Source of the DNA: Patiria miniata
Lineage: Eukaryota; Echinodermata; Asteroidea; Valvatida; Asterinidae
Length of the DNA: 64,000 nt
NCBI RefSeq assembly: GCF_015706575.1
Contig: NW_024037047.1
Location: 1,182,632 to 1,246,631 of the forward strand
Reading direction: 5' to 3'
Shown here piece after piece: positions 45,921 to 57,130 of this stretch. The translations under genes and the position numbers were made by a program. Under the pieces are notes generated by a model. That model saw only the letters and a program-made list of their open reading frames with translations. It had not been told where the DNA came from and did not search any database. Each line of letters begins with the position of its first letter. Position 1 is the first letter of the stretch.

Positions 45921-48900
45921 GTAAGTGCACGATATACACTATTATCAGGGAAATGATCGCAGGCCAACTTTTAGTGTTCACTCAAATTCTCGATTTATCA
46001 GTTTTAGAGGGAGATAGGGACATTTTTGGCCCCCAGCTCATTAAATTAACACCACTACCACTATGACTTCGCGCTTCTTTTTCTTTCCTTTTTTCCTCCT
46101 TTTTCCCCCCTTTTTTCCCCCTCTTTTTTGCCTTTCCGGGGTCCCTTTTTAGTGTACTTAAGTTAAAGTTTTTAGAAAGACTTGCCATTATATTTTGTAT
46201 ACGATCGTCAATCGTGGACCTTCAAAACAATTGCACGCCTAAAGTAATTCTCAAGGTTTTGCATACATCGCAGTAACTGTTTCCTCTCCATCCACATACC
46301 ATGGATGAAGTTTCCGAGTTTGCAACAACCGATGGCCGACTTTGTGCAGGAGATAAACCAAGTGTCATTGTTCCTGTCGGCAAGGCAACACCTGCAACTG
46401 CCCCAGGTCTGGGTCCTTATTCACAAAGCATCCGTAAATACTTGCGGGCGCGCAACTTCCCCCCAACCCTCACTTAAGCACTTGCGCGTTATTCACGAAG
46501 CCCCCTTAAATCTGCGTGTGCCCGTAAACCACCCTTAAATTTGCGGGACCTCCAGACGTCCCGCGAGCACACCACAACTTGCGTGGATCATCTCGATTGT
46601 CACAATTAATGGCGGCACTCTTGGCATGTATTTTGGATCTACGAACTGAATCGACGTGCCGGTTCATCTTCCGTGACCGGTTGAACCAACTATAGGATGA
46701 GTTAAAAAGAAAGTGACCGAATTTGAAAAATGTGTTCAAAATATTTGGCGCGTTCCATTTTCATGGGCGTCAATCGGTGGGGGACAAGTCCTCCCTCCAC
46801 TTTTTGTTTTAAGTGGCGGATATCATATCGTTGCCCCCCCCCCCACACTTTCTATCCCCGAATAAAAATTGTAGCCTACATAATGATTCTATAGTAGCTG
46901 ATTCAATGACTCCAAACTCAAAAAACGATGTTTAAAAGATTATCTTTTGCTCACAAAAGTGGTTTGAGTGCTCAGAAATGTCCTCAGATCGCACCACAGA
47001 GCAAGCATCTAGAATCTAAAAATGTTCGGGCCCGCTCCATGGCGTGATAGGTATGTCCTCCCTCCACTTTTGGGAAGCAACTGCCGCCCTTTTTTATGGG
47101 ACGAAGTACATCTTATGGGATTTTGAGTGTGAACATTTCACTTAAATTGCACAGTCTAATCCTAAGTTATGTCTATTTCAATAATACGATCACAAACTTA
47201 TTTACCACTCATCACGTGATGCAAACTGAACAACCATTGAGTACAATGAAACGTGGACTTTCCCACCTCCACTGAATGAAGAGCATGGGAAAGGATACAA
47301 AAATCCCATCAATATTTAAAAAAAAAATAGAGCTACCTTGTTTCTTATATACTTGAAAGCACACGTTCTGACAGTGGTTTTTGTCTTGAGTTCAGTTATT
47401 AAAGGGAACCTGCAAAAGGGTTTGTATGACTTAAATAGATTTAAAACAGCTTTCTTGCCATGTTACTATGACTTTCAACCTTATTTTGTAGTAGTAAAAG
47501 CGAGAAATTTCAACATTTCAATTGTTATGCTATTGAACAGTTCCATATTCATGAGCCAAAGCGTGATGTCATTCAAAGCAGAACAAAAGGACATGAGTCA
47601 TTCGCATTATTGTTAAACCTAAACTGCGAGGGGAATTTCAGGCGACGACTTTCTTTGATCTCATTTGCAATTGGTAAGGCCAAAAAAAAAGTCTCCGGTT
47701 TCTGGTATGCGCGCGCGTCGCTGTAGCCATGCGCGTCGGCAAAATGAAAAAGTTTTTTTTCAATGAAAGATGATGTCTCGAAACCGCCAAACTCACTGGT
47801 TTGACTGGAATCCTGCTGCTGCACATTTTTAACGTGTTCTTAGATGAGTTATGGTCGAGAATAAACTTTATGTGGCCTCTCTGGACTCCCAATCCCATAT
47901 TGGTCTATTTGTACTAAGTTTAGTCGGGCACCATTTGCAGTCATCAGCCGACATTTGAAGCAAAAAAGTCGGGTAAAAAAACAAAGCCGCGTCGCCGCAC
48001 CACTTTTTGGGCAAGCTCCATACCAGAAACCGGAGACTTTTTTGGCCTTACATGCGATTGATTTGATGAAAGGATTTGCTAACAATTGAAAAACTACCAC
48101 TTTCTTGTCACTTCCAACGAAAACAAGTATTATGATCTTGTATGTATTGTTGCGACACATAATAATGTGCAAGAGAACAAGATGAGCTGAATTTCCACTG
48201 CAAGTTTCCTTTAAAGTCTTGTTGGCATTTTAAAGTTTGTCTGTAATACGATTCTCACTAAACTCAATAGCTTCCAATGACATTCAAGGCAGCTATAAAA
48301 ATGGGCTACGTTTGTAACACATGTATAACTTCTGAAAGCATTGGTACATTTTAGTGATTCATTTTTTTTTTTAATGAGTGGAAGAACATGCTCTTCAAGA
48401 CATGCTTGATTGGTGTTGATTGTTTGCTAAGAAAACAAACACAATTTAATCTTTAATCGACTCTACGAGCAAGAACTCTGAAATGGGATAAAATTTCTTG
48501 GCATTTGTTTTTTTTTTATGTTCAACCAATTAGTTGCGGGTGCCCGCAACATGCGGTTCCACTAAGTGAACTCTAAGGGTGCTTCGTGAATACAACTTAA
48601 CGCAAGTCTTACGTGCCCTTAACATCCACTTACGGGTCCCTCACTCGATTACTCAAAGAAAATGCCAGTGCTATTCTCAGTCTCAAGGCCCTTTTATATT
48701 CGTGTCCAGGCTGGGTGCTTATTCACAAAGCACCCGTAAATGTTTGCGTTGCGGGGCCACATTTATGGGGCTAGCCCTGCCACTGCCCCAGGCCTGGACA
48801 ACAATATAAAAGGGCCTTGAGACTGAGAATAGCACTGGCATTTTCTTTGAGTGAGTGAGGGGCCAGAGACATCACATTGGCCTGCATGGACAGGGGACAG

Positions 48901-51900
48901 ATTGACCTTGACGGGGTTTGTTCGTACGCCCCGCCCTGCAAACGGGTCGCATGGGCAACCTCGTCCCCATGGTGTCGAGCAGTACGCGCCCACCACTACC
49001 TGCTCTCTCACCCTGGTATTGTATCATTTGCATGTGCAACCAATCAGAGCGTGAATTCATCAGTATCCCAGCGTCCTGTCAGGGCGGGGGTACTTGGGAA
49101 TTGACGAGGCAGCATTTTCCTATTTACATAATTATCTGTCCCCTGCCCTCCACCAGAAGGGGGGGGGGGCAGAATTATATACGCACGTCATATATCGACA
49201 TTTGTCATCGACATTTGCGCTTGAGTACCCAATTGTTGGTAGATACGTGCGCTTTATAAGACTCCGTTATTATATCAGTAATTATTTTCTAAATTTATGT
49301 AGGTGAGAAGAAATTCCCGCCTGACTGCCCCAAAATCGAAAATTACTTTCACATTGGAAATTTCAAAGGCCTCTTAACCATCGGAACAAGCTCTGGGAAC
49401 ACAATCAACTACGGACCAGGTAGTAATAAGTTCATACAAGGATTTTTTTAAAGAAGGTTTTATTCACACGAAATATAACACCCGATTCGGGCAATTCACA
49501 ATGCAGTGCGCCACCAAGAGTTTGCCAGGGAGAGCCATTTTGTCTAGTGTATTGTGGGAGATGGTTGACAAATTTAAAGTCAAGCGCGGGTCATTTGAAA
49601 TTGTTCGGTTTTTTTTTTGTCATCATTCGAGTAGGCCTATCTATCTGTTTGGCCTTTTCTTTTCTTTTTATCACTGGCGTATTGGTGTTTTGTGTTTGTA
49701 AGACGACCGTCGGTATGCCCCAATCGATAACAACTTTCAAGTTTTCTACTGCATGACATTCATTCAAATAGGCCATTGTCCGACCGTAAACTTGAAAAAT
49801 TGACCCTCCATGACGAACTCTTGGTGGTGCATTGTGTTGTAAATCGCCCGAATTAAGACGTGTCGTGTATAGTTTATTATTGCCCCCACCTGTATAGCAG
49901 TTAAATGTATTGGTAAATAAATAGGCTTGTGACGATGACATCCAAACGGTCATGATGACTGCACTCGGAAAAGTCCCGGATCGGACTTGACCAGGATCAA
50001 TTTGGGTTCTTTTTGGGCCTCACACTTTCCAGGTCACAATAACCCTGAGGACGAGTAAACAGTTAAAATGTCATATTTACCGGGGACATTGTCATTTTAC
50101 CACCCAGGAAAATTGTCTTTTTGACCCGGAAAAATGTCCTGTGGACCCTGAAAAGACGGGTCAAATCTGTAGGCCTATGACCCGGAACTTTTTTGGAGTG
50201 TGAATTGAAGCAGCTACCAAATTAGAATTCCTGTCTCAAAGCGATGAAACAGGCCCCTCTATTCAACTCAAGGACCTTGTCCCTTTATTGTCACCAAATG
50301 AAAGTCGTCTTGATTCATAAACTATGTGATTTTTGGACTGCTTTTTACAGTGTTGTTAATGTGTGCAATAAATGACTTGTCAAACAGAGGTGCGTATCAA
50401 GCTTGAAGGGCCGCCAGAGTTGATTCTTCGGATGGTCAGCATGATAGACGAAAAGGGGAGAACTCGTCGATTACGATGAGGGAACTCCAACAAAACTGCG
50501 ATTGCAACGTCCTCCGCATCCGCAAAGGATGCGTGGAGCTCACCCTGCGGGTCGGGAGCCAGAAAGGCCTGGAGAAACTCCTGGCCATGTGCTATAGCGG
50601 AGATCTCAAGCAGCTCCTGGGCAGAGAGTTCCCGGTCAATGGTCTGAGGGTGGTCGAGGAAGACATCGTACAGGCGCGCAGATTCTTTGAGGAGGAAAAG
50701 GGTTCGTGTAGATCATCACAAAAAAAACTGTTTAAGTAACTCCAACAATTAGATCCCTCTCGTCTTTTTTTTCAAACTGGCCTACCTTTTTGATAAGTCA
50801 ATGGTAGCGGGGCGGGTTCAGGTTCAGGTTAGCAGGCGTTTGCTGAGATGTTTTGACGCTCCTATATTTTTTTGCGGCCTAAGATGGAGTTAAGACTCTA
50901 AGCAGCTCCTGTTGATCTGGACGACGGGGTTGACAGTATCGAAAAAAATGCCACCACCCTTTACCTGCCTTGTTTTAAATACTTCTTAGAAACATAATGT
51001 TCTGCAACAAAAATGCACTTCTTTTAACATCAAACAAACATGTCCAAGCTTTACTGAACCACTGCACTGAGGGCGCTGTTGCTGTGATGTCATATTTCAG
51101 GAAGACACTGTATATTTTAGGTGTTTTCTGTTCAAATTGTGAACCCAAAATTGTGCTCATTGAAAACATTTGTGAGAAAAGTTTGCTCATTGGTATACTG
51201 ATACAACAACGAATCGTTTGAGAAAAGAAATATCCAAAATTCTGGCAACGTTTTTATGCTGAAACTAGTTGTAACATTGAGGTTTCTGCCAGAAGTGATA
51301 TACTTTTGGTCATGAATATGGAAATTTGAATAAGCCTAAAAAAAACCCAAAGCCCAAAATTCATTTGAAAATGGCAAAATGTAAATTGAAAATAACGTTA
51401 AATGGGACACCAATGTCCATTTTCAAGGACTGCATAAAAAAATTGTTGCCCCTCTTTTTTTCAGGTAAAATTAAGAATGAGCTGAGAAAGAAGGTGCAAG
51501 AATTCGAAGATGCAGCTGGTGAGTATGTTCGTCGCCGGGTGAAGACGCTCAAGTTACTCAGGGATTTAGTGGAGTACATAACTCGACGCCAGAGACAAGC
51601 TCAAGCAGCTGCGGTAAGATTCGACGTGTGTTTTGTTTTTCTGTTATTTTTTTTATGAACTTTTCATTTAAGCCAAGGCCAAGTTCGGTCAAGGACCATT
51701 AGTCGACTTGTGGTTGATTTGTCAACCATCGTTGACTAGATAGAGTTCGGGCTAACTTTTGTCGAACTATGACCAATGGTCAACCATAGTTCTTGCAAGA
51801 ACTTGCCCCAAGATTGGCATACTATGGCACAGCCGCTTGCACAGTAAGCATCTATGATAGTGATCCTCAGACTATTGAAAGAATGTATAATGATATGCGA

Positions 51901-52917
51901 GCAGAAACAAATGCGTCTAGACCTCCAGATTCAGACCATTCAGCGGGCGCCTTCTATCAGGTCTTCGGTGAACCGTTGTTGTATTTAAAAAAAAAACACA
52001 TGGCAGCCAGTTCACCAACAACAGCTTAGGCCGAATTTCTGCTCGCAATGACGTCACAATTTCTAAAGTGGACTCCGGTTGGCTGGCGCGCGGGGTCGCA
52101 TTAAATTTGCGGCACATCAGAATAGGAGATTACCCAAATAATTGTCAAAGTACGATAAAGTGCCAAGACCTAAAATAAACATCGTAAACAGTGAACAAAC
52201 TCGTATAAAAAGGTATAGCTTTAATTGTTTGTCTGCTGAATACCAATTGGGAAGAATATCCCAGTGCCTTTTGGTGTGAAATTTTAATTCATCTTCCTTT
52301 TGTTTTAAAATCGCAAGGCGCATTGGTCTACTCCCTTTGTGATTTTTTTGTACAATTTATATTTCTGTGCATAGGCGGTCGGGGGAGTCGGCGCTGGATT
52401 AGCTTTGTTCACATTCGGCGCTTCGTATCTTCTATCAGCTGCTGCGTCAGGTGCCGTGGTCGGGATTGTGGCTATCATCGTCCAAGCGGTCACCGCCAAA
52501 ATATCCACAGATGAAGCGAAGATGATCATGGCCAAAGACAAAGAAGCATGCGACAGAGTCCAGGAGACTCTGGAAAAGGTTGATTTAAAATTGAGGGAGT
52601 GGGAGGGCAAAGAAGAAGGGAAACTGATTGGTTCCATTGACGATTTGGTCAGGGTGGATAAGGTGAATCTGAAAAAGGGGGAGGACGCAATCGAGAAGAT
52701 TGAGGGCAAAGGCCGCGGGGAATTCATCCAGTTCGTGGTCCTTACAGTAAATCTAGATAGGATCATAGTGTGCATACTGGACATGTTCACTGGAGATATC
52801 TCCAGATTGGCCAAAGCAATTCAAGAGATTGCTGATAAACTGGCCTGTCCGAAAGAGGCGTCAATGAGGGAACTTGTCTCGAAAATTAAAACACGGTTCC
52901 AACTTGACAACAACTAA
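45896..52917 (+). CDS. five-exon gene: TRADD-N-like domain, helical linker, apolipoprotein-L-like membrane domain
   Basis: Gene model from splice sites and frame continuity: exons 45896-45920, 49303-49419, 50388-50701, 51465-51613 and 52375-52917 (TAA). Introns 1-3 are phase 1 and intron 4 phase 0, all GT-AG. The start ATG sits in ACAATGG. The model predicts about 382 residues: a short N terminus, a domain (about 50-150) resembling the TRADD-N-like modules of invertebrate immune adaptors, a basic helix (153-202), then a Gly/Ala-rich membrane segment (203-243) like the apolipoprotein L hairpin, a charged coiled coil and a second hydrophobic stretch. The combination suggests a membrane-acting effector with an adaptor domain, possibly in immunity or cell death; that role is inference. 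The frame breaks once, in exon 3, where one base appears to be missing; either assembly error or a recent pseudogene. Intron 1 is 3.4 kb and full of mobile elements. Confidence 0.7.
47403..48210. mobile_element. TTAA-flanked element in intron 1, carrying a nested MITE
   Basis: Ends AGGGAACCTGCA and TGCAAGTTTCCT are imperfect 12-bp inverted repeats flanked by TTAA (47399-47402, 48211-48214). About 434 bp belong to this element; the remainder is the nested TA-flanked MITE. Its ends resemble but differ from those at 5852. Confidence 0.55.
47677..48048. mobile_element. TA-flanked MITE, intron 1 copy (372 bp)
   Basis: Same family as 34732-35113 in the opposite orientation, flanked by TA (47675-47676, 48049-48050). 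It contains the GC-rich word GCGCGCGCGTCGC. Confidence 0.85.
48240..48440 (+). repeat. fragment of the CAGGGTGA-ended MITE
   Basis: 'GTGGAAGAACATGCTCTTCA' and 'GACATGCTTGATTGGTGT' match the interior of 60898-61514. A left end of the same family ('GATGAGTTAAAAAGAAAGTG') lies apart at about 46695. Confidence 0.55.
48643..48861. repeat. ~70-bp inverted repeat in intron 1
   Basis: 48643-48712 ('CAAAGAAAATGCCAGTGC...AAGGCCCTTTTATATT') is nearly the exact complement of 48788-48861, separated by about 75 bases; transcription through the intron would give a long hairpin. Confidence 0.85.
49303..49419 (+). CDS. exon 2
   Basis: Acceptor TTTATGTAG, donor GACCAG/GTAGT. It encodes 39 residues including 'IENYFHIGNFKG' and 'LLTIGTSSGNTINYGP', a short beta-rich stretch. 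Phase 1 at both ends. Confidence 0.8.
49962..50202. mobile_element. foldback element in intron 2 with TGACCCGGA-type words
   Basis: Ends CACTCGGAAAAGTCCCGG and the complement of CACTCCAAAAAAGTTCCGGG are inverted repeats. Inside are several 'TTGACCCGGAAAA' and 'TGTCATATTTACC' words, shared with the minisatellite past the gene. Confidence 0.6.
50388..50701 (+). CDS. exon 3, TRADD-N-like domain, with a one-base frame break
   Basis: Acceptor CAAACAG, donor AAAG/GGTTCG read as G/GTTCGT. The first part encodes 'EVRIKLEGPPELILRMVSMI' and the second, in the -1 frame, 'NCDCNVLRIRKGCVELTLRV' and 'GLEKLLAMCYSGDLKQLL', which together resemble one continuous domain. The break falls in or just after the AAAAGGGG run at 50451-50458; in the first frame a TGA follows at 50477. 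The exon is 314 bases, one short of the 315 needed to keep its two phase-1 borders. Confidence 0.75.
51465..51613 (+). CDS. exon 4, basic helical linker
   Basis: Acceptor with a T-rich tract ending TTTTTTTCAG, donor GCTGCG/GTAAGA. It encodes about 50 residues with heptad-like charge and Leu/Val pattern ('LRKKVQEFEDAAGEYV', 'LLRDLVEYITRRQRQ'). Confidence 0.8.
51614..52374. other. intron 4
   Basis: A 79-codon open frame at 51793-52029 has an acidic, mildly protein-like composition but ends in a homopolymer A run, has no matching splice sites in phase, and is left out of the model. 'GTCAACCAT' words recur near 51720-51795. Confidence 0.5.
52375..52917 (+). CDS. exon 5, apolipoprotein-L-like membrane domain and C terminus
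   Basis: Acceptor TGTGCATAG, phase 0, stop TAA. The first 40 residues are a Gly/Ala/Leu-rich hydrophobic segment ('ALFTFGASYLLSAAASGAV') with the T-x-G-A-S-x-x-L-S-A-A signature of the apolipoprotein L membrane hairpin. A charged coiled coil follows ('KEACDRVQETLEKVDLKLRE'), then a Lys/Glu/Gly-rich stretch and a second hydrophobic segment ('FIQFVVLTVNLDRIIVCILD'). Confidence 0.8.
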   Translation, partial: AVGGVGAGLALFTFGASYLLSAAASGAVVGIVAIIVQAVTAKISTDEAKMIMAKDKEACDRVQETLEKVDLKLREWEGKEEGKLIGSIDDLVRVDKVNLKKGEDAIEKIEGKGRGEFIQFVVLTVNLDRIIVCILDMFTGDISRLAKAIQEIADKLACPKEASMRELVSKIKTRFQLDNN

Positions 52918-53194
52918 CAATTTATTGAATCAAGTCGAGCGACAAGTTGTACCTTCGAACGTCTTCGTACATTTTATGTAAGAAATGGTTCTCATCATAC
53001 AATTTGGTAGGAGCGGATCCATACATCGGACAGGAAGGGCGATATAAAAATGTAGTCGTGTTGTGAAGTTATAATGACAATGTTTGCCTCAAAAATATCC
53101 GAGTTGTTGACTATGGATATCACGCGGTGATGCAGTCTAAAAATACTGTGTCAGTAAATTCCAGGTCATACTTGAACATGTCACTTGTCTGGAT

Positions 53195-53650
53195 CAAAAT
53201 AACACTTCTGATCAAAATGACCGGAAAATGACCAGGACAAGTGTCATTTTGACCCGGAAATGTGTCATTTAGTTGGACCCAGAGAAGGGTCATTTTGACC
53301 TGGAGAAGGGTCATTTTGACCTGGAGAAGTGTCATTTTGACCCGGAGACGAATCATTTAATTTGAACTTAAGAAGTGTCATTTTGACCCAGAGACTCGTC
53401 GTTTAATTTTACTCGGAGAAGTGTCATTTTGACCAAGGGGAGTGTCATTTTGACCCGGAGGCGCGTCATTTTGTTTGACTCAGAGAAGTGTCGTTTCGAC
53501 CCGAAGAAGTGTCATTTAATTTGACTCGGAGAAGTGTCGTTTTGACCTGGAAAAGTTTCATTTAATTTGACTCAGAGAAGTGTCGTTTCGACCCGAAAAA
53601 AATGTCATTTAATTTGACTTGGAGAAGTGTCATTTTGACCCGGAAAATTG
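53195..53650 (+). repeat. minisatellite of TGTCATTTTGACCCGGAGAA-type units
   Basis: Some fifteen degenerate units of roughly 20-30 bp alternate 'GTGTCATTTTGACC' with 'GTGTCATTTAATTTGACTC'. The right border (53655-53715) contains 'CCGGGTCGGATTTGATCCTA', similar to the end region of the intron 2 foldback element, so the array is probably the expanded interior of such an element. Confidence 0.8.
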
Positions 53651-53715
53651 CCAGGGTCAACCGTCAAATATGACCGTTCCGGGTCGGATTTGATCCTAGA
53701 ATTTCTAGAGTGTAC

Positions 53716-55526
53716 ACCGCGGTACCTAGCCTTTGCCCGATAAACCTTCTCCAAAGCAAGTTTTCATTTTGTCTTAAACTCGGTCACATAAAATATATTG
53801 GTGGCTTTTAAAAATATTATTTGTTACATTTCTTTACCCAGGGTGTGCCCAAACAATTAAAAACTGGTTTCCATTGGGGCCCTGCATACATACCAATATT
53901 TATACACACATGTACACATACAATACATTACAAATACAATATATCACATGTGAATTAAAATAAAAGCATATTAGATTACTGCATGATTGTAAAGCAACTA
54001 TATTATAAATAATTGAAATTAAGAATTGAGTTCGACGATGTTCTGGGACGAAAAAAATGTGTCGTTTTGAGGATTTTTGTGTGATGTAAGTGTAAAAATA
54101 ACCGAGGAAAATTCATAATAACAAAATGTATAACAATGTAGAGGTGTATATGCTAAAGACACGCCCTTCTGGCACTACTTTACTTAAATGAGATTTTAAG
54201 TGAGGTTTCACCGTTTCAGTTAGTTTGCGTTCTCAATTTTTAGTCTTCCTCCAAATTGTATAGCGTATTCTTAATTGGAGATTATTAATTTTTTTTCCAT
54301 AAGTAGATTAGTTAATTTTCGTAGTCGCCATTATACGTCACATCATGGCTGACAGAATGTGTTGTATGTATACCTGATCAAGAGATTTTAAAAAGTTAGC
54401 ATTTGTAATATACCTAATTATACGTCAATTCAGTGTCGTTATGTTGTGTGCGTGGGTACTGCAATGGACCGATCCAGTAAGCCCCTCCCACTGCGCACGT
54501 GGGCAAAATAACACGTGCTCCAATCCAATGCCACACCGCATTTTCCTGCCGCGCGCATCATACGCGCGTGCACGCATGTCGGACTTTTGTGCACGCATCA
54601 TGTCGGACATAAATCACAGATCAGAAAAAAGTTCAGTGTTCTCTCAACAATACCAAAACAAATCCCATAAGGAACTTTAAAACGGTGGTTGCGTTTACAA
54701 TTCCGTAACTTGAAAAGTACATAAGTGATTTGAATGATTCTTGTACTAAAAGAAAGCTTATGAGTTGGGCTTTCATATCCTAGATTTTGAAAGTGTTACA
54801 TGCAGAGCTTCACTTAAACAATCGTCCCGACATTTGAGTTTCTTTTTTTTACTCACCCTGTACCCATAAAGGAAAGAGAGGAGCTGGTATACCCTTAATG
54901 CCCAGCCAAAGGCCCTCTATATAATAGTATATACACCAATGAGTTCGCCGAGCATCACATGAAATAATAATACTTGCAGAGTTGCAAATGTATTATTCTA
55001 AAACATCATGCTCAAAACAAATAGTGAAGCGTGGATTATTTTCTTATTATGGGGTCGTACGCACTATGGTGCCTACAAATTTGCGGGGTTGTTATTAAAA
55101 AGGGTCCAGACCCATGGTAAAACTCGTAAAACTTGTTGAAGAGATGCCTTTTTAATCGTACCAGTACCGTAAATAACTTCATTGGTATTTAATCATCCCG
55201 TGAAAGGCTTAAGTATAGAGACAAATCGACAAAATCCGAAGCCAGCCAAGTAATTTATGGCGTTGAGATTTTCGTAGTGCACTAATGTCATAAGCGGAAC
55301 CGTGTACATGTTTTCCACATTTTTATGTTAATGATACTCAGTGCTTTTATATCGTACGAAATTGACGGCTAGTTTGAGCCTTATAACTAACCGATGGGTG
55401 TCGCTATGTATACATACGTACTTACGTGCATTGAAAATACATGTACACATAACTGACATTTTAAGGATAGTTTTGTGGATGTTTATATCCTACCTTCAAA
55501 TGCTCTTTCAGATTAATATCATTTCG
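53716..55526. other. spacer without recognised gene
   Basis: A CA/TA-rich low-complexity stretch (about 53890-53960) contains AATAAAA near 53957. A GC-rich patch with ACGCGCGTGCACGC lies at 54549-54600. No exon or transposon ends were identified. Confidence 0.5.
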
Positions 55527-55531
55527 TTTAA

Positions 55532-55971
55532 CCCTAAAAGGCCGGGTTATTTTGACCATCTCTTAGCCGGGGGGGGGGGGGGCGCCCCCAATATCTCGGT
55601 TATCGAGTGACGAAAAGTTTTGATACTCGGTACATGCATAGAATAACTTATCATAAACATAACCAAGCAATTTCATGACTATAGGTTGAAGGGTTTTGGA
55701 ATTATGGCTAATAATCATATGCGCGACTGAATGGTGATTCGCCTCTGAATACACTACGTATATGGGAAATTCAGTTTTCACGGTGCGTATACGTAGCGCC
55801 GAAAATTTGTCGTTGCGCGGTAACCCGTGGTCCAATTTTTATGTTTTTGGTATGAAAAGATGCGCAAGGCTTGAGACTAAAAAATTAAAACAGCTCTGGT
55901 TGCGAAAAATCTTTCTCGAGGCTATCGCGGAAAAGAGGGGCGGGGTGGATTTCGCCCCGGCCCCTTTAGGG
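55532..55971. mobile_element. piggyBac-like MITE, clean copy (440 bp)
   Basis: Starts CCCTAAAAGGCCGGG and ends CCCCGGCCCCTTTAGGG, with TTTAA on both sides (55527-55531, 55972-55976). CCC-type ends next to TTAA are characteristic of piggyBac. There is a G tract of about 13 near the left end and no coding frame. This uninterrupted copy defines the family seen at 19372, 22400/29537, 35168 and 38060. Confidence 0.88.
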
Positions 55972-55976
55972 TTTAA

Positions 55977-56957
55977 ACGCGTTTTGTGGCCCAATTTGGG
56001 GTATTCCAGGACGCAGTGTCCCAGTAACCTGTTGCAAAATTTGTATCGAAAATTTAATATTAAACTCTTCAGTGTTTAGAGTGTGGGTGCCATTTGTTTT
56101 TTATTAGTGAAGTTCTGCACGTAGCAATTTTATAATCTAGGATATGAAAGCCCCCTTCATAAGCTCTCTTTTAGTACAAGAATCATACACGTTTCTCATG
56201 TACTTTACAAACGCAAACACCGTTTTTAACTTCTGCAGTCCGCGGATCACATAAAAGGTAGGTGTTCTTTCAGCAAAACGAAGACAATTCACATAGGGAT
56301 ATACTGTCGCCGGTCTGTCATGCAAGCTTAAGCAGTGATGCGGTCATAATGGTTATTATCAGTTAAAGGCCGTGCCTTTTGAACAACTAAGCTTCTGGAT
56401 AGCCTCTTAACCCCTTAAGCACGGGTTATAATGGGGACATTTCTCCACACATAGAGCAAGTGGCCCGCATGACTGCACAGCCTTTGTGTGGTAGCGGGAC
56501 TGCACAAAAGCAGCAGCTGTGGAACTACCCACTAGCCGTGTGCCACGGCATACCACAGCTGGCAACTGCATTCCAATGAGGATTAGCGGCCGCGGCCATG
56601 ACCGCTTCCCGGGCCCTTAAATCAGCTTAAGGATTAGAGCTGATTTTCGCTCGTCCTTGAAAGTTGTCTTGGAAAAGAGAGACGCAACTACTCGAAAAGG
56701 AAGCATAAATGCAGAAGCGTCTCCATATCGTTTTGACGGGGGGGGGGGGGGATTACGACCCTACTCTAGAGGCGTATGGAGCGTCTTAAAAATCTTTTTT
56801 TTTTAAGCACGCCGTCAAAATGCAACCAGGGCATTGCAAAATGCCCCCCATACGCCACTGAAGACGTGAGACAGGTAAACACCTGAAAACTTCAAACACA
56901 TGAGACAGACAGTGACGTCATCATGTTTGTTGACGCGCATAACATTCGTTTTTATCA
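55977..56957. other. spacer without recognised gene
   Basis: A G tract (about 56740) and 'ATACGCCACTGAAG' near 56850 suggest a MITE fragment of the GGCGTA type. Nothing else is seen. Confidence 0.45.
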
Positions 56958-56959
56958 TA

Positions 56960-57130
56960 CAGTCGACTCTCGTTAGTACAAACTCTGTTAATACAAAATT
57001 ATAATATAACAAACATAAAACCTTGCTCCCGACTGTGCATGTATGTGCACAGTGAATGGGACTGATGTTCCTCTTAGTACAAAGTTCTGATATAACAAAC
57101 AATTGATGCTAGAACAAGAAACTGGTAAAA
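56960..57130 (+). mobile_element. Tigger/pogo-like terminal fragment
   Basis: Begins CAGTCGACTCTCGTTAGTAC after TA (56958-56959), close to the CAGTnGACTCTCGTTA terminus of pogo/Tigger transposons, with the typical subterminal 'ATATAACAAAC' words. The right terminus and any transposase were not found. From 57131 to 58631 no feature is recognised. Confidence 0.55.

Noticed and set aside
50464..50480. A 15-base GT...AG interval in exon 3 that would restore the frame as an intron
   Set aside because: Far too short for a spliceosomal intron; a missing base in the homopolymer is simpler.
51793..52029. 79-codon open frame in intron 4
   Set aside because: No in-phase splice sites, runs into a poly-A stretch, and interrupts an otherwise exact phase 0 junction between exons 4 and 5.
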